The translations under genes were made by a program, and so were the position numbers. The notes below the pieces were generated by a model. The model was given only the letters and a program-made list of their open reading frames with translations, made no database searches and was not told where the DNA came from. This document shows, in pieces, positions 22,213 to 33,878 of a stretch of DNA of 64,000 bases (the first letter of the stretch is position 1; every line of letters starts with the position of its first letter). The stretch is taken from positions 38,325,920 through 38,389,919 of the forward strand of contig NC_079515.1 in NCBI RefSeq assembly GCF_000801105.2, given 5' to 3'. This DNA is from Raphanus sativus. Taxonomy: Eukaryota > Streptophyta > Magnoliopsida > Brassicales > Brassicaceae.

Positions 22213-22612
22213 TTTGTTGAAGGAAGAGGTGAACTAGGAACTACGGAGATACTAAAACGGCACCGTTTACTGAAGATTATTGTGTTGCATGTTGGAGGCT
22301 AAACGGAGGCGTTGGTAGAAGGAAGTTTGTGGAGACATTATGAATAGATTTATGAGTATTTATTATGTTGAGTGGAGGCAAATGGTGAAGAAGATGAAAA
22401 GAGTTGACTTTTGTAAGAGGTTTATTCTGTTGGTATTATGTTTATTTTAATTTTTATTGGAATTGGTAAACCTGTAAATGACAATTATAATATCTGTTGT
22501 TTGTATTTTACATTACTCTGGGTAAGTTTTTCGTTATTCAATTAAATAGACTTTTTGGAGTTGACATTTAAAGAAGGTACGTGTGGTTTGATTTTTTAAG
22601 ATAACAGAAAAG
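22213..22612. promoter_or_regulatory. Upstream region of the PP2C gene
   Basis: Leader and promoter on the minus strand. No distinct element recognised and no gene seen. Confidence 0.3.
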
Positions 22613-22614
22613 TA

Positions 22615-22892
22615 CTCCCTCCGTTCCTGAAAGTAAGATTTTCTAGAGTTTTCACGTTTATTAAGACTACAATAAATATTTGCCAACTTTAATTTACTAT
22701 TTATGTTTTATACAATTTCCAATAACTATCAACCAATAAAATTTAATCAATTCAAATATTCATAATTAATGATCCTCAAAAGTATACAAAAGTACCTCAA
22801 AAGTATACAAAAGTACCTTAAAAATATAGAAAATCTTTCTTTATGGAACAAAAATAAAATCCAGAAAATCCTATTTTTAGGAACAGAGGGAG
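22615..22892. mobile_element. Stowaway-type MITE (278 bp)
   Basis: Left end CTCCCTCCGTTCCTGAAAG and right end (reverse complement) CTCCCTCTGTTCCTAAAAA are terminal inverted repeats with the CTCCCTCCGT signature of Stowaway/Tc1-mariner MITEs. TA flanks both ends (22613-22614, 22893-22894). The interior is AT-rich and non-coding, with a short direct repeat (CTCAAAAGTATACAAAAGTAC, around 22773-22812). Confidence 0.88.
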
Positions 22893-22894
22893 TA

Positions 22895-25475
22895 TGAAAC
22901 TAGTATTAAACAAATGGAATTGCAAAAAGTCAAATGATATGGATGTTAATCCCATGACTAATGTGGTTATAGGACCGGTCACTGGTGAAGAAACGAATTG
23001 CAGAACACTTTATCTAGGGAAACCAAATCTATGTGCGCATGACTTAACAAAACAAGACAAATCTATGTGCTGATGACTTAACAAAATATGTTATTTAACA
23101 ACCATAAACAAAATAGTAGTTCCTATGTTTAACGAAAAGTGTCATTTTCATAATTTTTGTATGCTGTTATTTTAAAATTTTAATTGATATTTTTTTAAAT
23201 ATCGATTTTAACATCTCAAACTTAATATAGTTAATATCACGTTGAGTATTAACTGAACTAAACAAACTAAATTATACTTATTTGAAGTTGAAAAAAGTTT
23301 TAGCTATTTTCTAAAACTAGTGTGCATACTACCTAAATGGTATTCTTTGTCAAATAAAGAGAGTAATAATCGATTCTTGAGAACATTTTTTTTTGTTCAC
23401 AATTCTTAATAACATTTATAAACAAAGTTTCCAAGATGAGAGATATGATTTTATTGGTTAGGGTTTGCTCAGTCATTGTCTCATCACTTTTGATTTAGTA
23501 CATATGAAAACATGTCTGTTCAGCATGTATCATAACTAATTAATTGCGGTATAGAAAGATGTTTACTAATATTTTTCTTATACTGCCCCCAACCATATAC
23601 TAGCAGATAATACATCCTTTTAATAACAAGGGGCGTTGTATATAACAAACTAATTTTCAAACTGTAAGTTTACAAAAAAAAAAATCAAACTGTACATTAT
23701 ATTGTTTTCGAATATCACAATGACTAAGTAAGTATGAACGCAGAATACATAATTATTATTTTTCAGATTGGAAATTAATATCATAAAAAGATACCAGATA
23801 TTCCTGAAGGAGCAGCTGGCTCATGGCTGCTTACGTTGCAATATGCACAGCATGAACTCTGCAATCATATTTCCTAATTAAAGAAAGATAAATATTTTGA
23901 AAATTTCAACATACCATTTTCAATTTTTCACAGACCTCATATGATAAATTGATAATAATACTACTACTAGTCTGTGAGAATAACTCGATCAGTTGCCATG
24001 ATCAGGAATTCATCAGGACAGAGTGTTGGAACATTTATTTAAAACTAAAATATTATAATATAAGTCAATTAGTTTATCAACTTAACCATATATTATGCTT
24101 AAGCACGTAATTACATTTTGTGGATCATTATAATAATTTGTCAACGATGTCGAGATTGAGAACGTGGAAGCAAAGAGTTTTGTGATTAAAATCTCATCTA
24201 ATCTCATCTAATCTCTGACTTTTTCCTACATAAATCGTGATTTCTTAAACTATATATATTGCACCATTATACATTGTGGTACAACTACAAGTAGAGGGGT
24301 AGGTAACGTAAGAATGCATACAAATCAGGAATTGCTCAAAGTTTTGAAAATTAATTAATTTGATTCTTAACTTTCAAATAAGGTAGTTCTTTAGTGTCTG
24401 CTTTTAGAAAAAAAAACATTACCAAAATAATACCCTGATCTTTCTTTAGAAAGGGTTCTTGATCTGACCCCTCTAATAGTTGCCTTAACGCAACATTTTT
24501 TGTTTAGACGTGTAGAAGACATACTTCATTTGGAAGGTTCGTCACTTCGTCACATCCAGCCTTCTTTTTCCCAATGAAGACATCCAGAAGATAAGATCAC
24601 ACATTGAAAAGGAAGAGAAAAGGAATATTCATGGTTTATAACTCAAAAAGACACATTTGTTTTGTAACCTTTTTTCCCTCACAATCTGACCTTTAAGAGT
24701 GAGTTCTACTCCATAGTTTTGAGTATCCGAATGACCAGCTGATCTAAGCACATTTCAATGAAACTTTGTCACTGACCCCAATTATTTAAGAAGATGTATA
24801 TACATATAATATAAACATAGACTTCTAAACTATGAATTTTTATACTAAAGTTCTTAACAAATGTTCATGACCCCTAAAATTTTATATCCGGCCGTGAGTA
24901 TCCGACCTAGAAGGCTACATCATAACAATTCAAATTCAGTTTTCTTTACCCATTACCATGGATACTTTCATCAAGCTCTATGTTCTTCATTGCTACTATT
25001 TGCTTAAACGTATTCAAATCTTTTGTTGGGTAGTCAATTGACATATTAAACACATGCACTTGCAACAGTTCTTTAACTAATTTCTCTTTGGTTTTGGCCT
25101 ATGATATCAAAAAGATATCAAGATCTGCTGCTCTGTTAACTCTGGAACTTATTTACACATAACAGCCAACATTCTTTCAATACATAATGATCACAAAAAA
25201 AAAAAATATATATATATATATATATGCAATTTCAGAAGATCCCAACGTGGAAATATGCCATTATGAACTGTGAATTGTGTTGCTTTTGTAATAAAATCTT
25301 TCTCCTTCATCAGTCGATAACTTTATTATACAAAGCAGGTGAGTTCCTCTAGATATCTTCATGCTTCAAGAACATGAAAACCCTTTTTGAGACTCAACCT
25401 GATTGCGAATTCGAGGAAATGGCTGTGCTCCTCAAGTGAAATAAAGTAGTTGGTCAGTGCAGCTATAAGGCAAGT
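22895..25475. other. Long AT-rich intergenic region, no gene seen
   Basis: About 2.6 kb without a convincing reading frame. Contains an (AT)n tract at about 25207-25226, a short triplet of AATCTCATCT units near 24188, and the 3' UTR of the pectin acetylesterase at the right end. No recognised element termini. Confidence 0.4.
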
Positions 25476-27702
25476 TCAGGTGAACTTCAAGTTGGGACAA
25501 GAGGGATTGCAAGGGTAAGGACAATCAATTAGCTTAACCGGCTTTCGGTTGAAGTACCAGTCACCTACAGACTCTGCAATTGTCTTTTCCAACAACAAAA
25601 CAGAAGAGAGAGAGACAAACCTGATCAGTTCAACTGTAAGAAGAAAGGCTCCGTAAGCAACAGATTGTGTGTCAAAAGTCTTTTACCTTATTTTCGATTC
25701 TTATTGAGGTTGGGGAGTGCCATGTCCCTGGCGTAACTGTCTGGCAATGAGTGAAGCATGAATCTATGAACATTCCACCAGCTTTGTTCTGATTGAATTT
25801 CCCTATGGCATCCATCAGAGAGCTGCGAAAACCTGCGGATTCAAAGAGAGGTTCATAAAACTGACCATTTCAGAGAGCAATAATAGGAGAAGCTTTGCGA
25901 GAATAGTATTCTTGACTAAGAAGTAATCTACCATGCAGAACATTCATCTGTGAGGCATCACATTCCTTAATATCGAGTCTGCACTTTGCCCAACTCTCAT
26001 CGAAATCAGCAGAAGCTGGTACCAAGACATTTCGAATCTGAATATGTGCTTGGTATTAGTAAAACAGTAGAGCATGAATTGGAGTAAAATCAAAACAGAA
26101 GCAGGCGAAAGGTGGTGATAACCTGCCAAGAATCATAAGCTGAGTTGACAAGAAAGACTGGTGTTCTTATGTTGTTAATGAATTCTTGAGGAAACATACA
26201 CTGCAAATCATATGAACAACAAGTCTCAAATGATAAGTCAAGAAAAGATTTTTAACGGAGTAAAATACAGAAAGCTACCTTGGATGGCTCCATTTTGGCT
26301 ACACAATTCTGGTCCAAGCTCTTATCTACGCCCTGGTTAGATTCAACCATAGTAAACCAGTTCAAAAACCATGCAAAGAAAGAAGCCATGACATGTTCAA
26401 TATTCAAGAAAATGTATCGGAAAGTATCGTTTCACGTATTATCAGAAAGTGAATAATTGGAAACCAAAAAAAAAAAAGAATTTGGAAACCTGCAAGGTAA
26501 CAACATCATGATAGAAAGATCTCATTGTAGGGTTTCCAAGGACATCAAGCCTGAAAAAGAAAGAACATGGCTTTACTGAAACTAAGAGACACTGTTAAGC
26601 TAGCATAGACCCAAAGAACTTAACAAAAAGAGCAAAAGAACTTAAAAGGCTCTGTAACATTAATGTGAAAAGGAAGTTAATAAGCGTAAACATACACGTT
26701 GAGGAAGAAGCCACCGTCAGAAACACATTTGACATCTGCATCTTTTGGGAGATGATCACTAAAGTCGTCACAGTGTATAAGAGTTGCCAAACCACCAGCA
26801 GAACATCCTGTAAGAATGCCCTACATTTAAACAAATATTAAGCTCTAGTGGATGCATGTTACCTAAGTAGGCGAAACCATTATATAATAAAGATCATAAG
26901 GATGTTTACTTGTTTGGAATCTGACATTCCCATCGACAACAGCTCATCCATAATTGCCTCCCAAATGAGCTGGCCCCTGAAGAAGAGCCGTGTTCCGTTC
27001 TGAGAAGAGAGTAACATGAGAGACTATGTATCTTTTACAGAACATGACACAAATTCTCAGGCTTATTACCTTGAATTCAGCTTCAGGGTGTCCAGAGAAA
27101 GAAGCGCCATCACAGTACCGTATCACAACTCTGTTCCAGTTATAGAATTCTACAAAGAACAAAGACAGACTATGGATTCAAAACTCTGAAACATATACAA
27201 AGCAGAGTATAGAAGAAGGTAACAATAGAGAAGCCACTCTCTCTTTACCAGGGTTTTGAGATGGGTCGTTGCTTAAAACACCTGGAAACTCAACTTCATC
27301 TTCAAAGTAGTTGGATGAGCCAAACATAGTCATTGCTCGAGCGGAACATGAAGCAATTGTGTTGCACCACCCTCCACCCTTTTATATACAGTTTTTTCTC
27401 ACTCAAATAAAGTAAAAACTCAACACTAAAACCAACAAAATACCTGAAGATGAAGAAGCCAGCTATTCGAGCCAGATCCAGAACCCTTGTCAAAATGGTA
27501 CCCAGGCAAGCTTCCATCCAAGCAAACTGCAAAAATAACATAACTTTCAATTTTTTTTAAGAAACCAAAATAACTCAGAAAATTTTAAACTTTCTAAACA
27601 AGGAATAGTAAAACAAGGAGACAAGTACAGGCTCCTCTCTCTTTAGCTTTACTAGACAACTTGAGTTTGACCAGATTAGTTGGGGATGTAATGAGCTTAG
27701 AT
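25476..27702 (-). CDS. Pectin acetylesterase (CE13), 5' first exon not identified
   Basis: Secreted cell-wall enzyme that removes acetyl groups from pectin. Twelve exons (minus): 27702-27629, 27526-27444, 27378-27249, 27149-27070, 26999-26910, 26820-26696, 26550-26490, 26332-26279, 26200-26123, 26037-25932, 25832-25687 and 25583-25476, giving 377 residues in frame to TGA. Diagnostic blocks are [50 protein letters not shown], the nucleophile motif [24 protein letters not shown] with the catalytic Asp, and [14 protein letters not shown] with the His. It ends [14 protein letters not shown]. The first exon found begins in phase 1 (A|TCT), so at least one upstream exon with the signal peptide must exist, and I could not find it. 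Matches the pectin acetylesterases at Arabidopsis At3g09405/At3g09410. Confidence 0.88.
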
Positions 27703-29260
27703 CTGTCAAAGAATAAGAGCAATATTATTGGTGGGACTTTTATTTGAGTCCTTAGATTTTTTTATTATTATGCTATAGTTAGGGACAATATTAAGAGTTT
27801 TTAAGGAAAGTGGTGATTATTGGTGGGACATTTTATAATCTCTAAGGCTAAAAAGTTATTTATTTTAATAACTAGTAACATATAAAAGATATGTTTAAGA
27901 TACATGGCATTAGAAGAAGGCATAAAAATGATGTTCTATGACCATCTGTTTCTTGTGTGCTTGATATTGATTTGCAGAAACATTCATCATTTCGCAGTCA
28001 AGTCAAGACCAACAAACGTCTCTAAAGGGAACATTAAAGAACTTCATCTTCACAAGCATCGAACTTCTCATCTTTGTTGCATCACTTGTATTCTTGTTTA
28101 CTTCCTGCTTCCACAGCCAATGTCTTGGCTTGGTTAACCATACCAACGTCTTGCCTGCAAATTTCACAAGTTTCTCAGAAGCTCAGCACATAGCAAAAGA
28201 CAAAAAAAGAAGAAGATTTGATTTAACACTTCCAGAACTGTAAAATTACGCACGTGAAAACAGAATTGTAAAATTACACACTTTTGACATTCAAGAACAT
28301 GAGAAAGGGAAACGCTGGCTGACACGAAAAGAATCACTTATGCCTAGCCTCACTTTCTAATCATAAAGAACATGAAGCTTTGAAGCAAAGAGTAAAAACA
28401 CAAGCCAGATCATTACAAAACACTGTTTATCAGATCGTTACAAACTATTATCAGACATAAATAAATGATTTTACTTTCAAGTCTCAAGCTTTCTTATGAC
28501 TAGTCTCACTTTCAAGGTCAAGAACTTGAAACAAAGAGTAGAAACATCAGATCGTTAAAAACCACTTTTGATTCAGAAAAAGAACAAACAACAATCAAGC
28601 CTGAGAGCGAAAGAGAAGAGAGGACCAACACGAGAAACGACGATGAGAGACAAGTCGTGTCAGTCTTCTTGTCACTCTTCTCCCTTCCACCTCTCCAAGA
28701 CTTCACCAGTAGCTATACACACACACAACAACAACAAAATCAATTCAATTTCATTTTTAACTTCGGAAAAAGCCCCAAAAATTTGAAATCGATTCGTGTT
28801 CTCTCTCACCTGTTGGCAGCCTAACAGAAGAACTCGCTGACGATGACGCCAAGAGACCAAGGATGAGAGCCAGCCGGAATCGCCGACGGATTACGATTTG
28901 GATTCGAAACCGACGGAGTCGGAGAGAGATAGAGATGAGAGAGACTAGGAGACTTCCATGGTACAGATCGGGAGCAAACCAAACAATCCTCAGCAAACCA
29001 CACAATCTATGGAGGTGTCGAGAGAGAGAGAGAGTCCAGAGAACATGCAATTGATTTTCAGTCGGCAAAACGACATTGCCCTACACCACTTCCACACCCA
29101 ATCACATTCAGCCAGCTGGCGCTAAGGACCATTAACAAAACTTCTTAAATAAGGACAAATCGACTTCGTTTCTTAGTAATTTAAACTTTTTTGATTTAAT
29201 TTTTGGCCCAATAATTCTTAGAAATCAGGCTAAGGACGCCGATAAAGATGCCCTAAGGGG
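27703..29260. other. Complex region upstream of pectin acetylesterase, probably transposon-disturbed
   Basis: Left edge has TATTGGTGGGACTTTTATTTGAGTCCTTAG-like sequence with a second TTATTGGTGGGAC block near 27815. The right edge (29200-29258, minus strand GGGCATCTTTATCGGCGTCCTTAGCC) is loosely similar in inverted orientation, so 27715-29258 may be one element or two MITEs. Inside are a plus-strand hydrophobic open stretch (27980-28251), imperfect direct repeats at about 28336-28420 and 28496-28563, and on the minus strand a leader-like CT-rich segment (29000-28810) ending in a good donor CAACAG|GTGAGAG. That leader might be a non-coding first exon of the pectin acetylesterase. No complete gene can be defended. 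Confidence 0.3.
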
Positions 29261-29690
29261 ACCGTGGGATCTAAGAAGAAAGAGATGAAAAACACGACCA
29301 AGACGAATGCGATGGAAGCTACAAGCCAGTCGCTCTTAGCCCGTTTTCTGCACTGTAGCAGAGAGTTGAACCTGGGAACCTCCATTTTCAAGAACATGCT
29401 ACAAAAGGAGACATCAGACTCCGGAGAATGTTATTCCTTACAATATGTCATGTGAGACCCGCTATCTAGTAACCACCAATCAAATGTCTTGCTTACTAGT
29501 CAAATTGAAAAGAACATCATAACTACTTTAAACCAGGTTAGGTTGACCGATGAAAATAACCAACTTAAACCGGTTTTAGCAAACCGATACACCGGTCATT
29601 GGCGTTTCTTTCACCCATTCAATTTGTTGATTAGAGATTTGCAAAGATATATGGTAAAGTTGGGCTTGTGTGTGTTTAAGACCAAGTAAG
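29261..29690. other. Repeat-like segment with a possible box B
   Basis: On the minus strand CAGGTTCAACTC (about 29364-29375) resembles a pol III box B and is similar to the putative SINE at 7868-8140. Borders were not resolved. Open frames here are short and unrecognised. Confidence 0.2.
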
Positions 29691-29882
29691 TATTATTTTG
29701 GGCCGTAAGGCTAGAAGGTAATAGGCTTTATTCGGCCCACTAAAGAGACTAGGGCTTTTTGGTTTTCTCTGATTAAATGAGGCTTCATAAATATATATAA
29801 ATCCCGTTACTCTGTCACTAGGGTTTCTGATTCTCTGAGCTAAAAGAAGAGTAGCGGCGGCGTAACACGAGTGAAGATCACG
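29691..29882 (+). promoter_or_regulatory. Promoter and 5' leader of the RPL35 gene
   Basis: Has TGGGCC (29697) and GGCCCAC (29734) site-II type motifs and TAGGGTTT (29819-29826), an inverted telobox. This combination is typical of crucifer ribosomal-protein promoters. AAATATATATAAAT near 29791 may supply the TATA function. Confidence 0.6.
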
Positions 29883-30609
29883 ATGGGTACGGCGATTGAA
29901 ATGATTCCTCTCTTAATCGTATTGGTCCGAGTATTAAATATATTCTTGTTTGTGTTTGGTGTATGTAGCAAGGATTAAGGTTCACGAACTGAGGGACAAG
30001 TCGAAGAGCGATCTTCAGAACCAGCTTCAGGATCTCAAGGCTGAGCTCGCTCTCCTCCGTGTCGCTAAAGTCACCGGTGGTGCTCCCAACAAGCTCTCTA
30101 AAATGTACGTACCCTATAGCTAACAAAGCTTTTGTTATATCATTTGTTATTCAGTTGATGTAGATAGAATAGAGAATTGATTCATGTGGCTTCTTAGGTC
30201 ATCTGTGTTTTTTTATTCTTGTTCCAATGGGAAATGTTGAAATCTGAAACTGTTGTGTGTTATTGTAATAAACAGCAAGGTTGTCCGGAAATCCATAGCT
30301 CAGGTGTTGACCGTGACCTCACAGAAGCAGAAATCTGCTCTAAGAGAAGCATACAAGAACAAGAAGTTCATCCCTCTTGATCTCCGTCCTAAGAAGACCC
30401 GTGCTATCCGCAGACGCCTCACCAAACATCAGGTCTGCTTATACGAACACAAGAACTCAAATAAATTTCTTGTCTTTGATCCGATCATTGCAAGGTTCTT
30501 ATTATTTTTTTTCCTTGGCATTTTGTTTTCCCAGCTCTCTTTGAAGACCGAGCGTGAGAAGAAGAAGGAGATGTACTTCCCGATCAGAAAGTACGCTATC
30601 AAAGTTTAA
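29883..30609 (+). CDS. RPL35: 60S ribosomal protein L35 (uL29)
   Basis: Cytosolic large-subunit protein, 123 aa. Four exons: 29883-29886, 29969-30104, 30276-30432 and 30535-30609. The first exon is only ATG plus one base; an 82-base intron (GTACGG...GTAG) then splits codon 2. The protein reads [93 protein letters not shown] and ends RKYAIKV. These blocks match the family over the full length. The start is fixed by the splice phase and by the L35 N terminus MAR-IK. Matches Arabidopsis At3g09500 in order. Confidence 0.97.
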
Positions 30610-31189
30610 ATTCGTTCTACTAGAAACTCTGTTTCAGCTTTTTGTTGTGTTTTTGATGCAAACTTGTTTTGTTCTTCGCTTTGTGCTCTTTTCTCAAACA
30701 GTTTCACCAACTTTGATTATGGTTACCATTGATATTTTGCATTTTCTTAACTCCTTGCTAATATTCCATCCATTATTTTACTCAAGGAGCTGAAATTAAA
30801 CTGTTATAGCATGATATGTTTCAATGTTAAATTGTTAACTTACACAAAATTGAACGATTTAACGCCTAATATAATTGAGTTGAAAACTTGTCTATGCTAA
30901 GAAACCATAGAGCTTAGTATGGTAATCCAGTTATAATCTTATCACTTTTAATTGTGCTTACAAGCATATGTTTAGACTGCTAGTCAAAGGACTAATAATA
31001 AAGAATGCTCATGACTAAAAGCAATAAGTACTCATATTACTCCTTCGTATTGGAACTACATTTTCTTAACTATCCCATCTAAGTAACTGAAGACGGTGGA
31101 ACTCGGAAGTTGAAACATGATCCATTGCTTACGAACAGTATTCTAAACATTTGTCTCCGTAAATCCCAAACAAAAAGAAAAGGAAAATG
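30610..31189. other. RPL35 3' flank, no gene seen
   Basis: 3' UTR and AT-rich DNA. On the minus strand the last ~30 bases are T-rich (TTTTCCTTTTCTTTTTG), fitting the pol III terminator for the tRNA that follows. Confidence 0.4.
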
Positions 31190-31263
31190 CGACCACAGTG
31201 GGAGTCGAACCCACGACCTTTTGATCCGAAGTCAAACGCGCTAATCCACTGCGCTATGCGGTC
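31190..31263 (-). tRNA. tRNA-Arg (anticodon UCG)
   Basis: 74 nt including the discriminator base, no intron. The 5' strand GACCGCA pairs with TGTGGTC (one G-T), followed by discriminator G. The D arm has TAGCGCAGTGGATTAGCG (box A), the anticodon stem TTTGA/TCAAA encloses loop CTTCGGA with anticodon TCG, and the T arm has GGTTCGACTCC (box B). A T-rich terminator follows on the minus strand. Reads CGA codons. An Arg tRNA occupies the same place (between L35 and EXO70H4) in Arabidopsis as I recall (At3g09505). Confidence 0.95.
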
Positions 31264-32006
31264 TTTGTGTCTTTTCAATTACTAAATTTTAAAGTCTCAA
31301 ATTTTAGACTAAGATATTTTGGTATGAATATCTAGGATTCCATCAATTTTTTTTTTTTGGAAAATAGTGTATAACATGAACCGATGTAATCAAATATCAA
31401 AAATGTTATTTGAAGAAGTATGTGGTGGTATATGGTGAAATATACTTGCACAGATAATAAGATCTTGTCTGAGTCTTATGTAAGGATTGAGCTACTGTGT
31501 CATAAAATGTGCTACATGCATATGCCCCCTTTTTATTACTCTTGCATAGGAAATATATATATATATATAAAGCTTTCTCAATTCAGAAACAAAATAAAAC
31601 ATTTTAAGAAGTCGAATAAAATTAGTTTGTTAAATGCCTCCCAAATATTATCTCGTATGTTGCCAAAACGAGAAAAATAGAATTTTGTGTGTTATGATCG
31701 CTTACGCGTGAAAGGCAAAGATGAGTCAAAGGTCTTCCTCATATTTCTCTGTCAGTTTCGTAACCACAACGATTAACGCCCTGAATTATTCATGCATCGT
31801 TCTGTAACAGATTAAATAAAGAAGTCTAGAGCTTATCTCTTCTAACGACACCTCCCCGAATCTAGATTCAGTAGTAGGTTCTTCAAAAAGGGAACCCTCT
31901 TCACCATCTGGTTCTTGAATAAGGCGAGGCGTTTCGTTCTTTTTTTTTTCCCTTCAAGATTCCTGCAACTGACGACAACAACATTTGATCAAACATTTGA
32001 TCAAAG
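31264..32006. promoter_or_regulatory. Upstream region of EXO70H gene
   Basis: Holds an (AT)n stretch at about 31553-31569. The last ~250 bases look like a promoter and leader. No gene seen; the frame at 31420-31680 shows no family resemblance. Confidence 0.3.
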
Positions 32007-33878
32007 ATGAGAGCCATAACCGGTTTCAGCTTCTTCTCCAAGATGGCTTATTCCAAAAAGAAACCTTCTCCCTCAATACCTAAGAAAGGCTTCGACTCGT
32101 CAGAGATCGACCTCACAATCGACAACGCCGCAGAGATCATCGAGAAATGGAACACAGAGTACGTTTCCACGACAAAGTTCTATTCTCTGTTCTGCGAGAG
32201 CAAGAAAGAAGCCAACAAGTTCATAAACGGCGTCAAAGATTTGCAAAAATCGATGGATTCGTTGATCACAGAAGATCCAAACTCCGAGAGTCTCCTCAGA
32301 GCGCAGAAGCTCATGCAGGTCGCTATGAAACGTCTCCAGAGCGAGTTTTACCAGATTCTTTCGATGAACCGTGCGCATCTGGATCCTGAAACCGTCTCTA
32401 CATACTGTGAGGACGTTCGCCACCGCCACGAGTCTCGTCTTGCTGGTGACTCCATCGTCGAGGTTGAAGAGGTCTCCAAGAGCTCTATGAAGGAGCTGAA
32501 GTCCATCGCCGAGTGCATGATCGCTGCGGGTTACGCGAAAGAGTGTGCGAGTACCTACAAATGCTTTAGAAAATCGATAGTCGACGAAGGGATGCACCGT
32601 CTCGGAGTCGAGAAGATAAGCTCTTCCAAGGTGAAGAAGATGCCGTGGGAGGTTGTCGAGATGAAGATGAGGAGCTGGATCGATGCGGTTAACGTCTCGA
32701 TGAAGACACTCTTCAGCGGGGAGAAGACTCTATGCGATGAAGTCTTCGAAGGATCTGCCTCTCTCAGAGAGTCTTGTTTTAGAGACATATCTAAAGAAGG
32801 AGCTCTGCTTCTGTTAGGGTTTCCTGAAAGCGTTGCCGTGAGAGACAAGAAAAATCCGAACCCTAAAAAGATTTTTCCGTTGCTTGATATGTACGGCACC
32901 GTTATTGAGAACTTACCTATGATTGAGTCTATCTTCTCGTTCCAATCAGTGTCTTCTGTTCGGTCTCAAGCTCTCAGCTCGCTTAACAGACTCAGCGAGT
33001 CCATTCTCTCCCACCTGGTGGATTTTGAGTCTGAGATAAGGAAAGATTCATCAAAGACGGTGGTTAATGGCGGAGATGTGCATCCGCTGACTATCTCCGC
33101 CATGGACCACTTCTCTCGCCTGGCGGAGTACAGTGACATTCTCGTGAATATCATAAAAGGATCATCTTCTTCCGCTAAAACATTGCTTCCAAAATCTTAC
33201 TTCAATGTCTCTGAATCATCAGAGGGATCTGAGGTGAGAGTGCGGTTCGCGTGGATGATTCTCGTCCTCCTATGCAAGATCGACGGCAAAGCAGAGATGT
33301 ACAAGGACTTCTCCGTGCAATATCTCTTCTTGGCCAACAACCTCCAGCACGTGGCGTCACGTGCACGCTCCACCACGGGCCTTAAGCGCCTCCTCGGCGA
33401 CGAATGGATCGCGAGGCATTTCGAGAAAGTCGGGCAGTTCGCTAGAAGCTACGAGAGGCTCGCGTGGGAACCACTCGCGTCGATGTGTCCGAAGACGGAG
33501 ATGTCGGTGGAGGAAGCGAAGACGCAGCTCGAAAGGTTCAGCGAGTGTTTCGAGAGCACGTGGGAGTCGCAGAGCGCGTGCGTCGTGCCTGATCCGAAGC
33601 TGCTGGAGGAGATGAGAACCTCGATCGCCGAGAAGCTGTTGCCGGCTTATCGTGATTTTTATAACGCTCATGCGAACGCGGTTATATTGGCGGGAACGGA
33701 TGGTGGGTGGAATGTCCGGTATACCCCTGATGATGTCGCAAAGTACTTGTCGGAGTTGTTTAGCGGGAAAGGTACTGTTTTGGAGGAGTCATGTGTGTTT
33801 CGGACATCTTTCGGTCTTGTTACAGCTCGTAACTCTTCTCGACGAAAGAAGCGGTCTTTGTCATGCAGAAGATTTTGA
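32007..33878 (+). CDS. EXO70H4: Exocyst complex subunit EXO70, H clade
   Basis: Intronless, 623 aa, as usual for plant EXO70H genes. EXO70 links exocytic vesicles to the plasma membrane; Arabidopsis EXO70H4 is needed for callose-rich trichome wall thickening. The N-terminal helical region has IDNAAEIIEKWNTEY and VKDLQKSMDSLI. The Pfam EXO70 domain covers about residues 200-605, with LFSGEKTLCDEVF, EGALLLLGFPESVAV, LLDMYGTVIENLP, ISAMDHFSRLAEYSD, VRFAWMILVLLCK, FLANNLQHVA, LLGDEWIARHFEKV and VRYTPDDVAKYLSELFSG. The tail is short and Arg/Ser-rich (NSSRRKKRSLSCRRF) instead of an obvious lipid-binding signature. An internal Met (MAYSKKK, residue 13) is an alternative start. Corresponds by order to At3g09520. 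Confidence 0.92.
   Translation: MRAITGFSFFSKMAYSKKKPSPSIPKKGFDSSEIDLTIDNAAEIIEKWNTEYVSTTKFYSLFCESKKEANKFINGVKDLQKSMDSLITEDPNSESLLRAQKLMQVAMKRLQSEFYQILSMNRAHLDPETVSTYCEDVRHRHESRLAGDSIVEVEEVSKSSMKELKSIAECMIAAGYAKECASTYKCFRKSIVDEGMHRLGVEKISSSKVKKMPWEVVEMKMRSWIDAVNVSMKTLFSGEKTLCDEVFEGSASLRESCFRDISKEGALLLLGFPESVAVRDKKNPNPKKIFPLLDMYGTVIENLPMIESIFSFQSVSSVRSQALSSLNRLSESILSHLVDFESEIRKDSSKTVVNGGDVHPLTISAMDHFSRLAEYSDILVNIIKGSSSSAKTLLPKSYFNVSESSEGSEVRVRFAWMILVLLCKIDGKAEMYKDFSVQYLFLANNLQHVASRARSTTGLKRLLGDEWIARHFEKVGQFARSYERLAWEPLASMCPKTEMSVEEAKTQLERFSECFESTWESQSACVVPDPKLLEEMRTSIAEKLLPAYRDFYNAHANAVILAGTDGGWNVRYTPDDVAKYLSELFSGKGTVLEESCVFRTSFGLVTARNSSRRKKRSLSCRRF

Noticed and set aside
28821..29068. Minus-strand frames suggestive of a signal peptide or a kinase-like WSLGVIVSE motif
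   Set aside because: No usable ATG in the signal-like frame, and the kinase similarity is one short match without neighbouring subdomains.
32100..32597. Long open frames on the minus strand within the EXO70H gene (also 33357-33671)
   Set aside because: They are shadows of a GC-rich, intronless coding region; the plus-strand frame matches EXO70 throughout.
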